A stretch of 64,000 nt of DNA from Roseococcus sp. SDR (GTDB taxonomy: Bacteria; Pseudomonadota; Alphaproteobacteria; Acetobacterales; Acetobacteraceae), in NCBI RefSeq assembly GCF_019083995.1, contig NZ_JAHRCU010000008.1, forward strand, positions 62,001 through 126,000, read 5' to 3'. The position numbers and the translations under genes were made by a program. Under the pieces are notes generated by a model. That model saw only the letters and a program-made list of their open reading frames with translations. It searched no databases and was not told the DNA's origin. Positions 1 through 8,661 of this stretch are shown piece by piece; positions within the stretch are counted from its first letter, which is position 1; every line of letters starts with the position of its first letter.

Positions 1-121
1 GCGGCGCCACGCCTTCGAAGACGCGTTCCGGATCACCGCCGCCTTCGCCCCCCGCGGCCGCGAGGATGGCGGCGAGCGGCATGAGGCGCGGTGGCCCTAG
101 GAATCGTCGTTCGTCCGCCAT
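1..121 (-). CDS. lpxD: LpxD, UDP-3-O-acylglucosamine N-acyltransferase (N-terminal fragment)
   Basis: Partial gene cut by the window start. An ATG at 119-121 (complement) opens a frame reading MADERRFLGPPRLMPLAAI, then about 20 more codons to the edge. The PPR..PLA.I..AAG pattern and the GVAP at the end of the visible part match the start of LpxD, which adds the second 3-hydroxyacyl chain to UDP-GlcN in lipid A synthesis. The identification rests mainly on position: in alphaproteobacteria lpxD directly follows bamA and the skp/ompH gene, and it starts here 22 bases after the skp stop. Only about 40 residues are visible, so no catalytic hexapeptide repeat can be checked. Confidence 0.75.
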   Translation of the reverse strand, partial: MADERRFLGPPRLMPLAAILAAAGGEGGGDPERVFEGVAP

Positions 122-143
122 GCGGGCCCCGTGTCGCCCGGAC

Positions 144-911
144 TCAGTTGCGGCGGGGCTGCTGCGCGGGCGCGGGTGCGGCCGGGCGGGCGGGCGGCGT
201 CGGCGGGGCGGGCGGGTTCGCGCCGTCGGAATCGGGGGCGATCGTCACCTGGCGCAGCGTGCGATTGAACTGCTGCGCAACCTCCTCGGTCAGGTCGAAG
301 CCCGGATCATTCATGATGACCAGCGGGCGCGGCACCACGATGTTGACCGAGCGGCTGGCGGCGACCTGGCGCACCACACCGGCCAGCGCTTCCTCGATCT
401 GCATGAGGGATTGCTGCGCCGCCTGCTCGATCGCCTGGCTGCGGTTGCGGAAAATGCGCTGGCTGTCCGTGATGCGGTCCTGCAGCTCACGCTCGCGGGC
501 GCGGATCTGGTCCGGCGTCATCTGCGTGCGCTGCACGGAGAGTGCCTGCTGCGCCTCGCGCCAGCCATTCTGCTCGCGCTGCAAATCGTCATTCAGGCGG
601 GTGCGGCGGCGCTCGATCTCTTCACGCACCTGGTTGAAGGCGGTGGAGAGGCGCTGGATCTCGGGGATGTCCACGATGCCGATGACCGCCGTCGGCGGCG
701 GCGAGCCGGGCGGCAGGGCGGCAGGGCGGGCCGGCTGCCCCTGGGGCGGCCGCTGCGGCTGGCCCTGCGGCTGCTGCGGCGGGCGCTGCTGCTGCTGGCC
801 CTGCGGGCGCTGGCCGCCCTGGCCAGGGACGAACCATTCCTGGTTCTGCTGCGCCAGGGCGGGGCTCGACGCCATGAGCAGCAGGGCGAGCGCGGTGCGG
901 AAGGATGTCAT
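144..911 (-). CDS. skp: Skp/OmpH-family periplasmic chaperone with Pro/Gln-rich insert
   Basis: 255 residues. Residues 1-20 form a signal peptide ending ALA. The helical, Gln/Arg/Glu-rich body (about 75-200) matches OmpH/Skp, a periplasmic chaperone that holds unfolded outer-membrane proteins for the BAM complex. It contains IGIVDIPEIQR, equivalent to the usual IAVVD start of the Skp fold, then a long coiled coil and a closing beta segment. The gene lies 21 bases after bamA and before lpxD, the standard order. Unlike classical Skp (about 160 residues) it has a low-complexity Pro/Gln/Gly linker at about 31-74 and a Pro/Ala-rich tail from about 230. Both add length without obvious domains. Confidence 0.85.
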   Translation of the reverse strand: MTSFRTALALLLMASSPALAQQNQEWFVPGQGGQRPQGQQQQRPPQQPQGQPQRPPQGQPARPAALPPGSPPPTAVIGIVDIPEIQRLSTAFNQVREEIERRRTRLNDDLQREQNGWREAQQALSVQRTQMTPDQIRARERELQDRITDSQRIFRNRSQAIEQAAQQSLMQIEEALAGVVRQVAASRSVNIVVPRPLVIMNDPGFDLTEEVAQQFNRTLRQVTIAPDSDGANPPAPPTPPARPAAPAPAQQPRRN

Positions 912-932
912 GTCGTGTACCTGTCTGCGCGC

Positions 933-3260
933 TCAGAAGCGCGTCCCGAAGCCGAAACGGAATACCTGGGTCTGGTCGTAGGATTGCTTCACCACCGCCT
1001 GCGCGAGGTCGATGTTGATCAGCCCGAAGGGGCTGCGCCAGGAGATGCCGACGCCCGTGCCCACGCGCGGCGAGGAACTGGTGCCGATATTGGGGCCCTG
1101 CACCGTGTCCCACAGCGCGCCGACATCCACGAAGGCACGGCCCAGCAGGCCGATTTCGGACGGAATGCCCGGAAGCGGGAAGCGCATCTCCGTGCTCTGC
1201 GTCCAGAGGCGGCGGCCGCCCAGGGCGTCGTTGGTCTGCAGGTCACGCGGGCCGGCGCCGGCCAGCGCGAAGCCGCGCAGGTTCTCGCCGCCCAGGAAGA
1301 AGCGGTCCACGATGCGCTCCTGGTTCCCGTTGCCGTTCCAGGGCTCGATGTAGCCAAGGCTGCCCGAGATGCTCAGGACGTAGTCCGGGTGCCCGAAGAC
1401 CTGCTCGAAGGGCAGGAAGAGGGCGCCGTCCAGGCGGGCGCGGAAGAAGGCCACGTCGCCGCCCAGGCCCGCGAAGTCGGTGCCGAGGCGCATGATGTAG
1501 CCGCGCCGCGGCTCGATCAGGTTGTCGCGGGTGTCATAGGCGATGGTCTGGCTGATCTGGCTCAGCAGCGTCGTGCCGGCCTGCTCCTGGATGTAGATCG
1601 AGGCGCCCGGCTGGATGTTGTAAACTTCGCGGTTGATCAGGCTGTAGGACCAGGACTGGCGCAGGCGCTCGTTGAACTCGTAGCCCGCGCGGACCGCGAA
1701 GCCGCCGCGGCGCTCGCTGAACTGCGAGATGTTCTGCAGGTTTCGCTGGATGTAGAAGAGGTCCGCGCCGACCGCGAGGTTGCGGTCCATGAATTGCGGG
1801 TTGGTGGCCGAGAGGTCAAGCTGGCTGCGGCGCTGGGCGAGCGTCGCATTGATGCGCGCATCAATGCCGGTGCCCGAGAGGTTGCGCTCGCGCAGGCCGA
1901 CATCCGCCAGGAAGCCGGCATCCGTCGAGTAGCCGCCGCCGATGCTGACCTCACCCGTCGCGCGCTCGACGACCTGGGTGTTCAGGATCGTGCGGTCCGG
2001 CGCCGAGCCGGGCGAGTTGGTGATCTGGACGTCCGAGAAATAGCCCAGGTTGCGCAGACGCTCACGCGAGCGGCGGACCTGCGCGGCGTTGAAGGCGTCG
2101 CCCTCCGCGAGGCGGAACTCGCGCCGGATCACGCGGTCCTGCGTGCGGGTATTGCCGTTGATGTCGATGCGCTCGACGAAGACGCGCGGCGCCTCGTTCA
2201 CCGCGAAGGTGATGTTGATCGTGTTGTTCTCGGTGTCGCGCGTCACGCGCGGCTGCACGTCCACGAAGGGGAAGCCGCGCAGGTTCGCGCCATCGGCGAT
2301 GGCCTGGGCGCTACGCTCCACCGCGTCGCCGTTATAGACGCCGCCCGCGCTGATCTCGAGGAAACGCTGCAGATCCGCGGGATTCAGGTTCGGGAAGGCC
2401 GAGGTGATCTCAACCGTGCCGAAGGTGTAACGCGGCCCCTCGTTGACGTTGTAGGTCAGGAAGAAGCCGCTGCGGTCCGGCGCCAGCTCGGCCGTCGCGG
2501 TGCCCACCTGGATGTCGGCATAGCCGGTGCGCAGATAGTAGCGGCGCAGCAGCTCGCGGTCGAAGTTCAGGCGGTCCGGATCGAAGGTGTCGGAGGAAGA
2601 GAGGAACCGGTACCAGGCCTGCTGCTTGGTCGAGATCACATCCGCGAGGCGCGCATCCGAATAGGCGCGGTTGCCCACGAAGTTCACGCGCGCGACCAGC
2701 GCGGCATCGCCCTCGGTGATCTCGAACACCACATCCACGCGGTTCTGGTCGAGCTCGATGATCTTGGGCTCGACCCGCGCGGCGAAGCGGCCGCGGCGGG
2801 CATAGAGGTCCAGGATGCGCTGGCGGTCGGCCTGCACCATCTGCGTGGTGAAGACCGAGCGCGAACGCAGCTGCACCTCCGGGCGCAGGTTGTCGTCGGA
2901 GACGCGGCGGTTGCCCTCGAAGGCGACGCGGTTGACCAGCGGATTCTCCGCCACCGTCACGATCAGGCGCGAGCCGTCGCGCGCGATGCTGACGTCCCGG
3001 AACAGGCCGGTCGCGAAGAGGCTGCGCAGCGAGCGGTCTGCGCGGTCGCTGTCATATTGGTCGCCGGGGGCGAGCAGCATATAGCTGCGGATCGTATCGA
3101 TCTCGATCCGCTGGTTGCCGCGGATCTCCACGGCCGTGATCACGCCGCCCGGCGCCTCCGCACGCGCAGGGATGCTGCGCGGGCGATTCTGCGCCTCGGA
3201 GGGGACGGGGGCCAGGACCGTGAGGCCGGCCGCCACGAGCAGGATCGGATGCAGCTTCAT
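933..3260 (-). CDS. bamA: BamA, outer membrane protein assembly factor
   Basis: 775 residues with the chosen start. BamA is the beta-barrel core of the BAM complex that inserts outer-membrane proteins. I start at ATG 3260 because the next residues (MKLHPILLVAAGLTVLAPV..SEAQ) make a clean signal peptide. An upstream in-frame ATG at 3368 would add 36 charged residues and overlap rseP. Five POTRA repeats fill roughly residues 35-420, followed by the Omp85 barrel. The conserved barrel-lumen motif appears as LRGF (in GGENLRGFALAG), and the protein ends with an aromatic beta-signal, FGFGTRF. The gene is transcribed after rseP and before skp. Confidence 0.96.
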   Translation of the reverse strand: MKLHPILLVAAGLTVLAPVPSEAQNRPRSIPARAEAPGGVITAVEIRGNQRIEIDTIRSYMLLAPGDQYDSDRADRSLRSLFATGLFRDVSIARDGSRLIVTVAENPLVNRVAFEGNRRVSDDNLRPEVQLRSRSVFTTQMVQADRQRILDLYARRGRFAARVEPKIIELDQNRVDVVFEITEGDAALVARVNFVGNRAYSDARLADVISTKQQAWYRFLSSSDTFDPDRLNFDRELLRRYYLRTGYADIQVGTATAELAPDRSGFFLTYNVNEGPRYTFGTVEITSAFPNLNPADLQRFLEISAGGVYNGDAVERSAQAIADGANLRGFPFVDVQPRVTRDTENNTINITFAVNEAPRVFVERIDINGNTRTQDRVIRREFRLAEGDAFNAAQVRRSRERLRNLGYFSDVQITNSPGSAPDRTILNTQVVERATGEVSIGGGYSTDAGFLADVGLRERNLSGTGIDARINATLAQRRSQLDLSATNPQFMDRNLAVGADLFYIQRNLQNISQFSERRGGFAVRAGYEFNERLRQSWSYSLINREVYNIQPGASIYIQEQAGTTLLSQISQTIAYDTRDNLIEPRRGYIMRLGTDFAGLGGDVAFFRARLDGALFLPFEQVFGHPDYVLSISGSLGYIEPWNGNGNQERIVDRFFLGGENLRGFALAGAGPRDLQTNDALGGRRLWTQSTEMRFPLPGIPSEIGLLGRAFVDVGALWDTVQGPNIGTSSSPRVGTGVGISWRSPFGLINIDLAQAVVKQSYDQTQVFRFGFGTRF

Positions 3261-3355
3261 TGTCAAACGGGAACCCACCCTGTTTCGGCCACGGAAAAGC
3301 GGCCGGACCATAGCCTCAGGCGCCTGTGGCCGCCACCCCGGGAGTGTCGTCTTCT

Positions 3356-4471
3356 TCATCCGATCCACCCCGCAACCCAGCGGCCGATGCCGCCATGGGC
3401 GATATCATTCCAGGTTGCAAACAGAAAAAGCCCGATCAGCACGGCGAATCCCGCCCGGAAGCCCAATTCCATGGCCCGGGGCGGCAGCGGCCGCCCGCGG
3501 ATCGCTTCCGCCGCATAGAACATCAGGTGCCCGCCATCCAGCAGGGGAATCGGGAAGAGGTTCAGCAGGGCGAGGCTCACCGAGAGCAGCGCCATCAGGT
3601 TCACCAGGGGCACGATGCCGAGCGTCGCCGCCTCGCCCGAGACCTCGGCGATGCGGATCGGCCCGCCCAGCTCCTTCGGGCTGCGGGTGCCGGCGAACAT
3701 TTCGCCGATGCCCACCAGCGTCTGCCAGCTGACATCGGCGGTCTGCACGGTGCCGGCCCAGAGGGCGTCCAGCGGCCCGAGGCGCTCAAACTGCGCCCGC
3801 CCGCCCTGGATGCCGAGCACGCCGACCGGCGGCGAATCGCCCCGCGCCTGCGCCGCCGGCACGGCGGTCAGCGTCAGCTCCCGCCCGTCGCGGTCCACGC
3901 GCACCTGCACCTCCTGCCCGGCGCGGGGCTGGATGTGGCGCTGCACCTGGTCGAACCGCGTGATGCGCTGGCCGTCCAGCGAGAGCACCACGTCGCCCGG
4001 CAGCAGCCCGGCGCGCTCGGCGGCCGAGGCCGGCACGACGGCCGCGATGGTGGCCAGCCCGCGCGGCACGCCATGCGTGGCGAAGAGGCCGGCGAAGAGC
4101 AGGGCGGCCAGCACGAAATTGGCGATCGGGCCGGCGGCCACGATGATGGCGCGGTCCAGCACCGGCTTGTTGTGGAAGGTTTCGCCCTCGCGCTCGGGGA
4201 CGCGCTCGGCCTCGGGCGTGTCATCCAGCGGCGACTGGCCGTGCAGCTTCACGTAGCCACCGAGCGGGATCCAGGCGAGGCGCCACTCCGTGCCGCGCTT
4301 GTCGGTCCAGCGCAGCAGGGCGCGGCCGAATCCGATGCTGAAGGCATCCACATGCACCCGGCGCCAGCGCGCGGCGGCGTAATGGCCGAGCTCGTGGAAG
4401 AAGATGAGCACGCCCAGGACCACCAGGAAGGCGATCACGGTCCGCGCGGCGTCGGGCAGGAAATCCAGCAA
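3356..4471 (-). CDS. rseP: RseP-type site-2 metalloprotease
   Basis: 371 residues, usual for this family. It is an intramembrane zinc protease that cleaves transmembrane anti-sigma factors and remnant signal peptides in the inner membrane. The zinc motif HELGH lies at residues 26-30 inside the first membrane helix. A single PDZ domain (about 125-210) carries GLLPGDVVLSLDG. The third zinc ligand motif appears near the C-terminus as PLLDGGH. Like other alphaproteobacterial RseP it has one PDZ rather than the two of E. coli. It sits between dxr and bamA in an envelope-biogenesis operon, 12 bases after dxr. Confidence 0.95.
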   Translation of the reverse strand: MLDFLPDAARTVIAFLVVLGVLIFFHELGHYAAARWRRVHVDAFSIGFGRALLRWTDKRGTEWRLAWIPLGGYVKLHGQSPLDDTPEAERVPEREGETFHNKPVLDRAIIVAAGPIANFVLAALLFAGLFATHGVPRGLATIAAVVPASAAERAGLLPGDVVLSLDGQRITRFDQVQRHIQPRAGQEVQVRVDRDGRELTLTAVPAAQARGDSPPVGVLGIQGGRAQFERLGPLDALWAGTVQTADVSWQTLVGIGEMFAGTRSPKELGGPIRIAEVSGEAATLGIVPLVNLMALLSVSLALLNLFPIPLLDGGHLMFYAAEAIRGRPLPPRAMELGFRAGFAVLIGLFLFATWNDIAHGGIGRWVAGWIG

Positions 4472-4483
4472 GGTCAGCTCCCG

Positions 4484-5668
4484 TCAGGCGGCCGCGCGAG
4501 TGGCGGCCAGCTCCGATGCGATGTGGCGTGCCGCGCGGTCCAATTCCAGCACGGCGTCCAGGTCCGGCACGCCGCGCCCGGCCAGGGCCGCCATGGTGTC
4601 TTCCACCACGGCCGCAATGTCGAGGAATCCCAGGCGCTTCTCCAGGAAAAGGCCGACCGCGACCTCATTGGCGGCGTTCAGCGCGCAGGGCGCGCCGCCC
4701 TCGGCCGCCAGCGCCTCGCGCGCCAGGCGGAGCGCGGGGAAGCGGACCGGGTCGGGGGCCTCGAAATCCAGCCGGCCGAGGGCGGCGAGGTCGAGGCGGG
4801 GCACGTCCACGGCCATCCGAGCGGGCCAGGCGAGGCAATGGGCGATGGGCGTGCGCATGTCGGGCGAGCCCAGCTGCGCCAGCAGCGAGCCGTCGCTGTA
4901 CTGCACCATGCCATGCACGGCCGACTGGCGGTGCACCAGCACCTCCAGCCGCTCGGCCGGAACGGGAAAGAGGCGTGCGGCCTCGATCAGCTCCAGGCCT
5001 TTGTTGAACATGGTGGCGCTGTCCACGCTGATCTTGGCCCCCATGGACCAGACCGGGTGCCGCACCGCCTGCTCTGGGGTGGCCGTCCGCATCTGGGCCA
5101 GCGGCCAGTCGCGGAAGGGGCCGCCCGAGGCGGTGATGATGATTTTCTCGATCACCCGCGGGTCGCGCGGGTCGAGCGCCTGGAAGATGGCGTTGTGCTC
5201 GGAATCGACCGGCAGCAGCGTCGCGCCATGCCGGGTCGCCATATCGAGCACCAGTTGCCCGGCGCAGACCAGGCTCTCTTTGTTGGCCAGCGCCAGCGTG
5301 CCGCCGCGCTTCAGCGCCGCCATGGTGCTCTTGAGGCCCACGGCGCCGACGATGGCGGCCATGGTCCAGTCGGCCGGGCGGGCGGCGGCCTCGATCACCG
5401 CCTGGGCGCCGGAAGCGGTCTCGATACCGGTGCCCGCCAGCGCCGCCTTCAGCGCGTCATGGCAGGCCTCATCGGCCACCACGGCCAGTTCGGCCCGATG
5501 GGCGCGGGCCTGGGCGGCCAGCGTCGCCACGTCGCGGCCGGCCACAAGGGCGCGCACCCGGAACTGCCCAGGCTGGGCCGTATCCAGCAGCGCCATGGTG
5601 CTGCGCCCGATCGAACCCGTGCTGCCGAGCACGGTGACGCTGCGCGCCGAAGTCTCCGTCACACCCAT
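4484..5668 (-). CDS. dxr: 1-deoxy-D-xylulose 5-phosphate reductoisomerase
   Basis: 394 residues. It converts DXP to 2-C-methyl-D-erythritol 4-phosphate with NADPH, the committed step of the MEP isoprenoid pathway. I use ATG 5668 because TVLGSTGSIG, the NADPH-binding motif, then falls close to the N-terminus; an earlier in-frame ATG adds a 50-residue Arg/Gly-rich stretch unlike any Dxr. The metal and substrate region reads VDSEHNAIFQ, followed by TASGGPFRD and later SVDSATMFNKGLE, all hallmark Dxr segments. The start lies 10 bases inside the end of cdsA, suggesting translational coupling, and rseP follows 12 bases downstream. Proximity to uppS puts isoprenoid supply next to its use. Confidence 0.96.
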   Translation of the reverse strand: MGVTETSARSVTVLGSTGSIGRSTMALLDTAQPGQFRVRALVAGRDVATLAAQARAHRAELAVVADEACHDALKAALAGTGIETASGAQAVIEAAARPADWTMAAIVGAVGLKSTMAALKRGGTLALANKESLVCAGQLVLDMATRHGATLLPVDSEHNAIFQALDPRDPRVIEKIIITASGGPFRDWPLAQMRTATPEQAVRHPVWSMGAKISVDSATMFNKGLELIEAARLFPVPAERLEVLVHRQSAVHGMVQYSDGSLLAQLGSPDMRTPIAHCLAWPARMAVDVPRLDLAALGRLDFEAPDPVRFPALRLAREALAAEGGAPCALNAANEVAVGLFLEKRLGFLDIAAVVEDTMAALAGRGVPDLDAVLELDRAARHIASELAATRAAA

Positions 5669-6471
5669 CTCCACACATGAACCCCCGGCCCGGATGCCAG
5701 GCCGATCAGGGCCGCGACCGGGGCGGCGGCCATCACGCCGTCCAGCCGGTCGAGCAGCCCGCCATGCCCAGGCAGCAGCCCGGACGAATCCTTCACGCCG
5801 AAGCGCCGCTTGATCCAACTCTCAAACATGTCGCCCGACTGGGTGGCAAGGCCCAGCAGGACGGCCACCGCCGCGATGGTGCCGAGCGGCGCTGGCCCGC
5901 CCAGGGCCAAGGCGGCGCCAAGGCCAACCAGCATGGCGCCGAGCAGGCCGCCCAGCGCGCCCGACCAGGTCTTATTGGGGGAGATCCGGGGCGCGAGCTT
6001 GGGCCCGCCCAGGAAGCGGCCGGTGAAATAGGCCGAGATGTCCGAAGCCCAGACGACGAGGAACAGGAACAGCACATTGCCGCGCCCGGCCGCGCCGTCA
6101 TGCCGCAACTCGAGCAGCGCGATGCCCGCCAGGCCGATATAGAGCACGCCGAAGCCCAGCCAATGCGCGGGCAGGGCGCCGGCCATGCGCCAGGCCACCA
6201 CCGCGCCCAGCGCCACCACGGCAAGGCCCGCGAGCGGCCAGTTCAGCGCGGCAAGGCCCGCGCCGATCAGCACCGGCGGCAGCACCAGCAGCCCCGGCAG
6301 CCGGCGTGAGCGCCCCCCGCAGAGCCGCACCCATTCCCAGCCGAGCCCCAGCACGCAGAGCAGCATGAGCCCCGACCACCAGGCGCCGCCCACCCACATG
6401 CAGAACAGCGCGGCGGGCGCGATGAGGGAGGCGGTCAGGACGCGCGCGCGCAGATCCGCGAGCTGGGCCAT
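5659..6471 (-). CDS. cdsA: CdsA, phosphatidate cytidylyltransferase
   Basis: 270 residues, strongly hydrophobic with about seven to eight membrane helices. It makes CDP-diacylglycerol from phosphatidic acid and CTP for phospholipid synthesis in the inner membrane. The family signature is present near the C-terminus as S-x-x-KRRFGVKD followed by PGHGGLLDRLD, which contains the metal and CDP-binding acidic residues. Its ATG shares an A with the TGA of uppS (TGATG at 6469-6473), so the two are almost certainly translated in a coupled way. The gene's end overlaps the dxr start by 10 bases. Confidence 0.95.
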   Translation of the reverse strand: MAQLADLRARVLTASLIAPAALFCMWVGGAWWSGLMLLCVLGLGWEWVRLCGGRSRRLPGLLVLPPVLIGAGLAALNWPLAGLAVVALGAVVAWRMAGALPAHWLGFGVLYIGLAGIALLELRHDGAAGRGNVLFLFLVVWASDISAYFTGRFLGGPKLAPRISPNKTWSGALGGLLGAMLVGLGAALALGGPAPLGTIAAVAVLLGLATQSGDMFESWIKRRFGVKDSSGLLPGHGGLLDRLDGVMAAAPVAALIGLASGPGVHVWRWV

Positions 6472-7211
6472 CAGCCGGTGCGCGCGCCGAAGCGCCGCTC
6501 CCGCGCGGCATAGGCGGCTAGCGCCGCATTGAAATCCTCGAGGCCGAAATCGGGCCAGAGCACGGGCTGGAAGATCAGCTCGGCATAGGCGGCCTGCCAG
6601 AGCAGGAAATTCGAGATGCGCTGCTCACCGGATGTGCGGATGATCAGGTCCGGGTCCGGCATGCCAGCGGTAAACAGATGCCGTTCGAAGCTCGCCTCAT
6701 CCAGGGCGGCGGGGTCGAGCTCGCCGCGCCGCGCGGCCTCGGCCACGGCGCGCGCGGCGGCCAGGATCTCGGCCCGCGCGCCGTAGGAGATGGCCATGTT
6801 GAGGTTGAGGCGCGTGCCGCCGGCCGTCACTTCCTCGGCCGCCAGCATGGCCTTCTGCGTCTCCTCCCCGAAGCGCGCGCGGTCGCCGATGACGCGCAGG
6901 CGCACCCCTTCCTTGGTCAGCTGGTTCACCTCGGCCCGCAGATAGTGGCGCAGCAGCAGGGTGAGTTCCTGCACCTCATCGGCCGGGCGGGACCAGTTCT
7001 CGGAGGAGAAGGCGAAGAGCGTCAGCCAGGAGACGCCGGCCCGGATCGCCGCCTCGATGGCGCGCCGCGCCGCATCCGCCCCGGCGCGGTGGCCGAGTGC
7101 GACGGGAAGTCCACGCGCCTGGGCCCAGCGGCGGTTGCCATCCATGATGATGGCGACATGCCGGGGCGTCTCCGCCCCTGCACCCGCCACTGGAGCCGGG
7201 TGCGCGCTCAT
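6471..7211 (-). CDS. uppS: UppS, (di-trans,poly-cis) undecaprenyl-diphosphate synthase
   Basis: 246 residues. It condenses isopentenyl-PP onto farnesyl-PP to give the C55 lipid carrier used for peptidoglycan and other envelope polymers. The catalytic motif is clear as HVAIIMDGNRRWA near residue 20, where the Asp binds the allylic diphosphate. FAFSSENW follows in the middle and IIRTSGEQRISNFLLWQ near the end, both diagnostic for cis-prenyltransferases. The ATG at 7209-7211 shares a base with the frr stop (TGATG). A TTG one codon earlier is possible but less likely. Confidence 0.96.
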   Translation of the reverse strand: MSAHPAPVAGAGAETPRHVAIIMDGNRRWAQARGLPVALGHRAGADAARRAIEAAIRAGVSWLTLFAFSSENWSRPADEVQELTLLLRHYLRAEVNQLTKEGVRLRVIGDRARFGEETQKAMLAAEEVTAGGTRLNLNMAISYGARAEILAAARAVAEAARRGELDPAALDEASFERHLFTAGMPDPDLIIRTSGEQRISNFLLWQAAYAELIFQPVLWPDFGLEDFNAALAAYAARERRFGARTG

Positions 7212-7786
7212 CAAACGGTCTTGATGTCCTTTTCCTTCTCGGCGAGGAGGACATCGATCTTCTTCACATACTCGTCCGTCAGCTTCTGGACCTCGTCGGA
7301 CCAGCGCTTGGCGTCATCCTCGCCGATCTCGGACTTCTTCTTCCAGGCCTGGATCTGCTCCATGCCGTCGCGGCGCACGCCGCGGATCGCGACCTTGGCA
7401 CCCTCGGAATACTTGGAGGCGGTCTTCGCCAGCTCATTGCGGCGCTGCTCGGTCAACGGCGGCAGCATGACGCGGATGGTCTGGCCTTCGGATTGCGGAT
7501 TGAGCCCGAGGCCCGAATCACGGATCGCAATCTCGACGGCCTTCACGACCGAGCGGTCCCAGACCTGCACCTGCAGCATGGACGGGCCGGCGACCGAGAC
7601 GTTGCCGACCTGCGAGAGCGGCTGGTTGTTGCCATAGGCCTCGACGCGGATCGGCTCCAGCAGCGAGGGGCTGGCGCGGCCGGTGCGAAGCCCGCTGAAC
7701 TCCTTCTTCAGCGTGTCGATCGCGCCATCCATGCGGCGCACCAGATCGGTCTTCAGGACCTGACGGTCGGGCGGGGGAGCGGCCAT
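7211..7786 (-). CDS. frr: Ribosome recycling factor
   Basis: 191 residues, near the family's usual 185. With EF-G it splits the post-termination ribosome. The sequence shows the expected three-helix-bundle pattern: an N-terminal DLVRRMDGAIDTLKKEF, the conserved LRTGRASPSLLEPIRVEAYG, and the C-terminal helix with RRDGMEQIQAWKK and KLTDEYVKKID. It lies 12 bases after pyrH and overlaps the start of uppS, in the usual order pyrH-frr-uppS. Confidence 0.97.
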   Translation of the reverse strand: MAAPPPDRQVLKTDLVRRMDGAIDTLKKEFSGLRTGRASPSLLEPIRVEAYGNNQPLSQVGNVSVAGPSMLQVQVWDRSVVKAVEIAIRDSGLGLNPQSEGQTIRVMLPPLTEQRRNELAKTASKYSEGAKVAIRGVRRDGMEQIQAWKKKSEIGEDDAKRWSDEVQKLTDEYVKKIDVLLAEKEKDIKTV

Positions 7787-7798
7787 GATGTGTGACTT

Positions 7799-8524
7799 TC
7801 AGGGCGTGTCGGTGACGGTGGTGAAGCGGCCTTCGCCGCGGATCACGGCGGTGAAGGCGCCGGGTTCGTGGATGTTGAAGACGATGATGGGCAGGTGGTT
7901 CTCGCGCGCGACCGAGATCGCCGCCGCATCCATCACGGCGAGGTCGCGCGAGAGCATTTCGAGGTAGCTCAACGTGGTGTAGCGCGAGGCGTCCGGGTTC
8001 TTGCGCGGATCGCTGTCATAGACGCCATCCACCTGCGTGCCCTTGAGCAGCGCCTGGCAGCCCATCTCGGCCGCGCGGAGCGCCGCAGCCGTATCGGTGG
8101 TGAAGAAGGGGTTGCCGGTGCCGGCCGCGAAGATCACCACGCGGCCCTTCTCCATGTGCCGCATGGCGCGGCGGCGGATATAGGGCTCGCAGATCGAGCT
8201 CATCTCGATGGCGGATTGCACGCGCGTCTGCACGCCGATCTTCTCGAGCGCGGATTGCATGCCGAGCGCGTTCATCACGGTGGCCAGCATGCCCATGTAA
8301 TCGGCCTGGGCACGGTCCATGCCGGTCGCCGCACCTGCGACACCGCGGAAGATGTTGCCGCCGCCGATCACCAGCGCGACCTCGACACCGAGGTCCACCA
8401 CGCCCTTGATGTCCTGCGCGATGGCCTTCACGGTCGTGACGTCAAGGCCATAGGCGCGGTCGCCCATCAGGGCCTCGCCCGAGACCTTCAGCAGGACGCG
8501 CTTGTAGCGGGGCGGTTCGCTCAT
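7799..8524 (-). CDS. pyrH: Uridylate kinase (UMP kinase)
   Basis: 241 residues. This hexameric bacterial UMP kinase phosphorylates UMP to UDP in pyrimidine nucleotide synthesis. It belongs to the amino-acid-kinase fold: [14 protein letters not shown] at the N-terminus, [13 protein letters not shown], the [13 protein letters not shown] helix, and [19 protein letters not shown] near residue 140, all standard PyrH segments. A terminator-like hairpin (8616-8653) separates it from tsf upstream, so the 92-base region 8525-8616 probably carries its own promoter and the pyrH-frr-uppS-cdsA-dxr-rseP-bamA-skp-lpxD chain may start here. Confidence 0.97.
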   Translation of the reverse strand: MSEPPRYKRVLLKVSGEALMGDRAYGLDVTTVKAIAQDIKGVVDLGVEVALVIGGGNIFRGVAGAATGMDRAQADYMGMLATVMNALGMQSALEKIGVQTRVQSAIEMSSICEPYIRRRAMRHMEKGRVVIFAAGTGNPFFTTDTAAALRAAEMGCQALLKGTQVDGVYDSDPRKNPDASRYTTLSYLEMLSRDLAVMDAAAISVARENHLPIIVFNIHEPGAFTAVIRGEGRFTTVTDTP

Positions 8525-8615
8525 GGCGGGGGACGGTTCCTTGGCGGTTGGTGCGACGATAGCAGGGGGGCGGGTCGCCGCAAGCGCTCGCGGCCGCCGG
8601 ATGGTCGGGCCCGCC

Positions 8616-8653
8616 GAAAAAGGGGCGGGCCGGGGCTGATCGCCCGGCCCGCC
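8616..8653 (-). terminator. Rho-independent terminator after rpsB-tsf
   Basis: Read on the minus strand, an 11-base-pair perfect GC stem (arms 8643-8653 and 8624-8634) with an 8-base loop is followed, two bases later, by a run of T residues (A run at 8617-8621 on the plus strand). It lies 8 bases past the tsf stop and should end the rpsB-tsf transcript before pyrH. Confidence 0.8.
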
Positions 8654-8661
8654 ATTCGCCT

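Noticed and set aside
3261-3368. An upstream ATG that would lengthen BamA by 36 residues
   Set aside because: The extension is charged, overlaps rseP and would place the signal peptide internally; ATG 3260 gives a clean signal peptide.
66-3518. A 1150-codon open frame on the plus strand opposite skp and bamA
   Set aside because: In very GC-rich DNA the antisense frame of a real gene often lacks stops. The residues are Arg/Ala/Gly-rich without domain features, and the minus-strand frame is a clear BamA.
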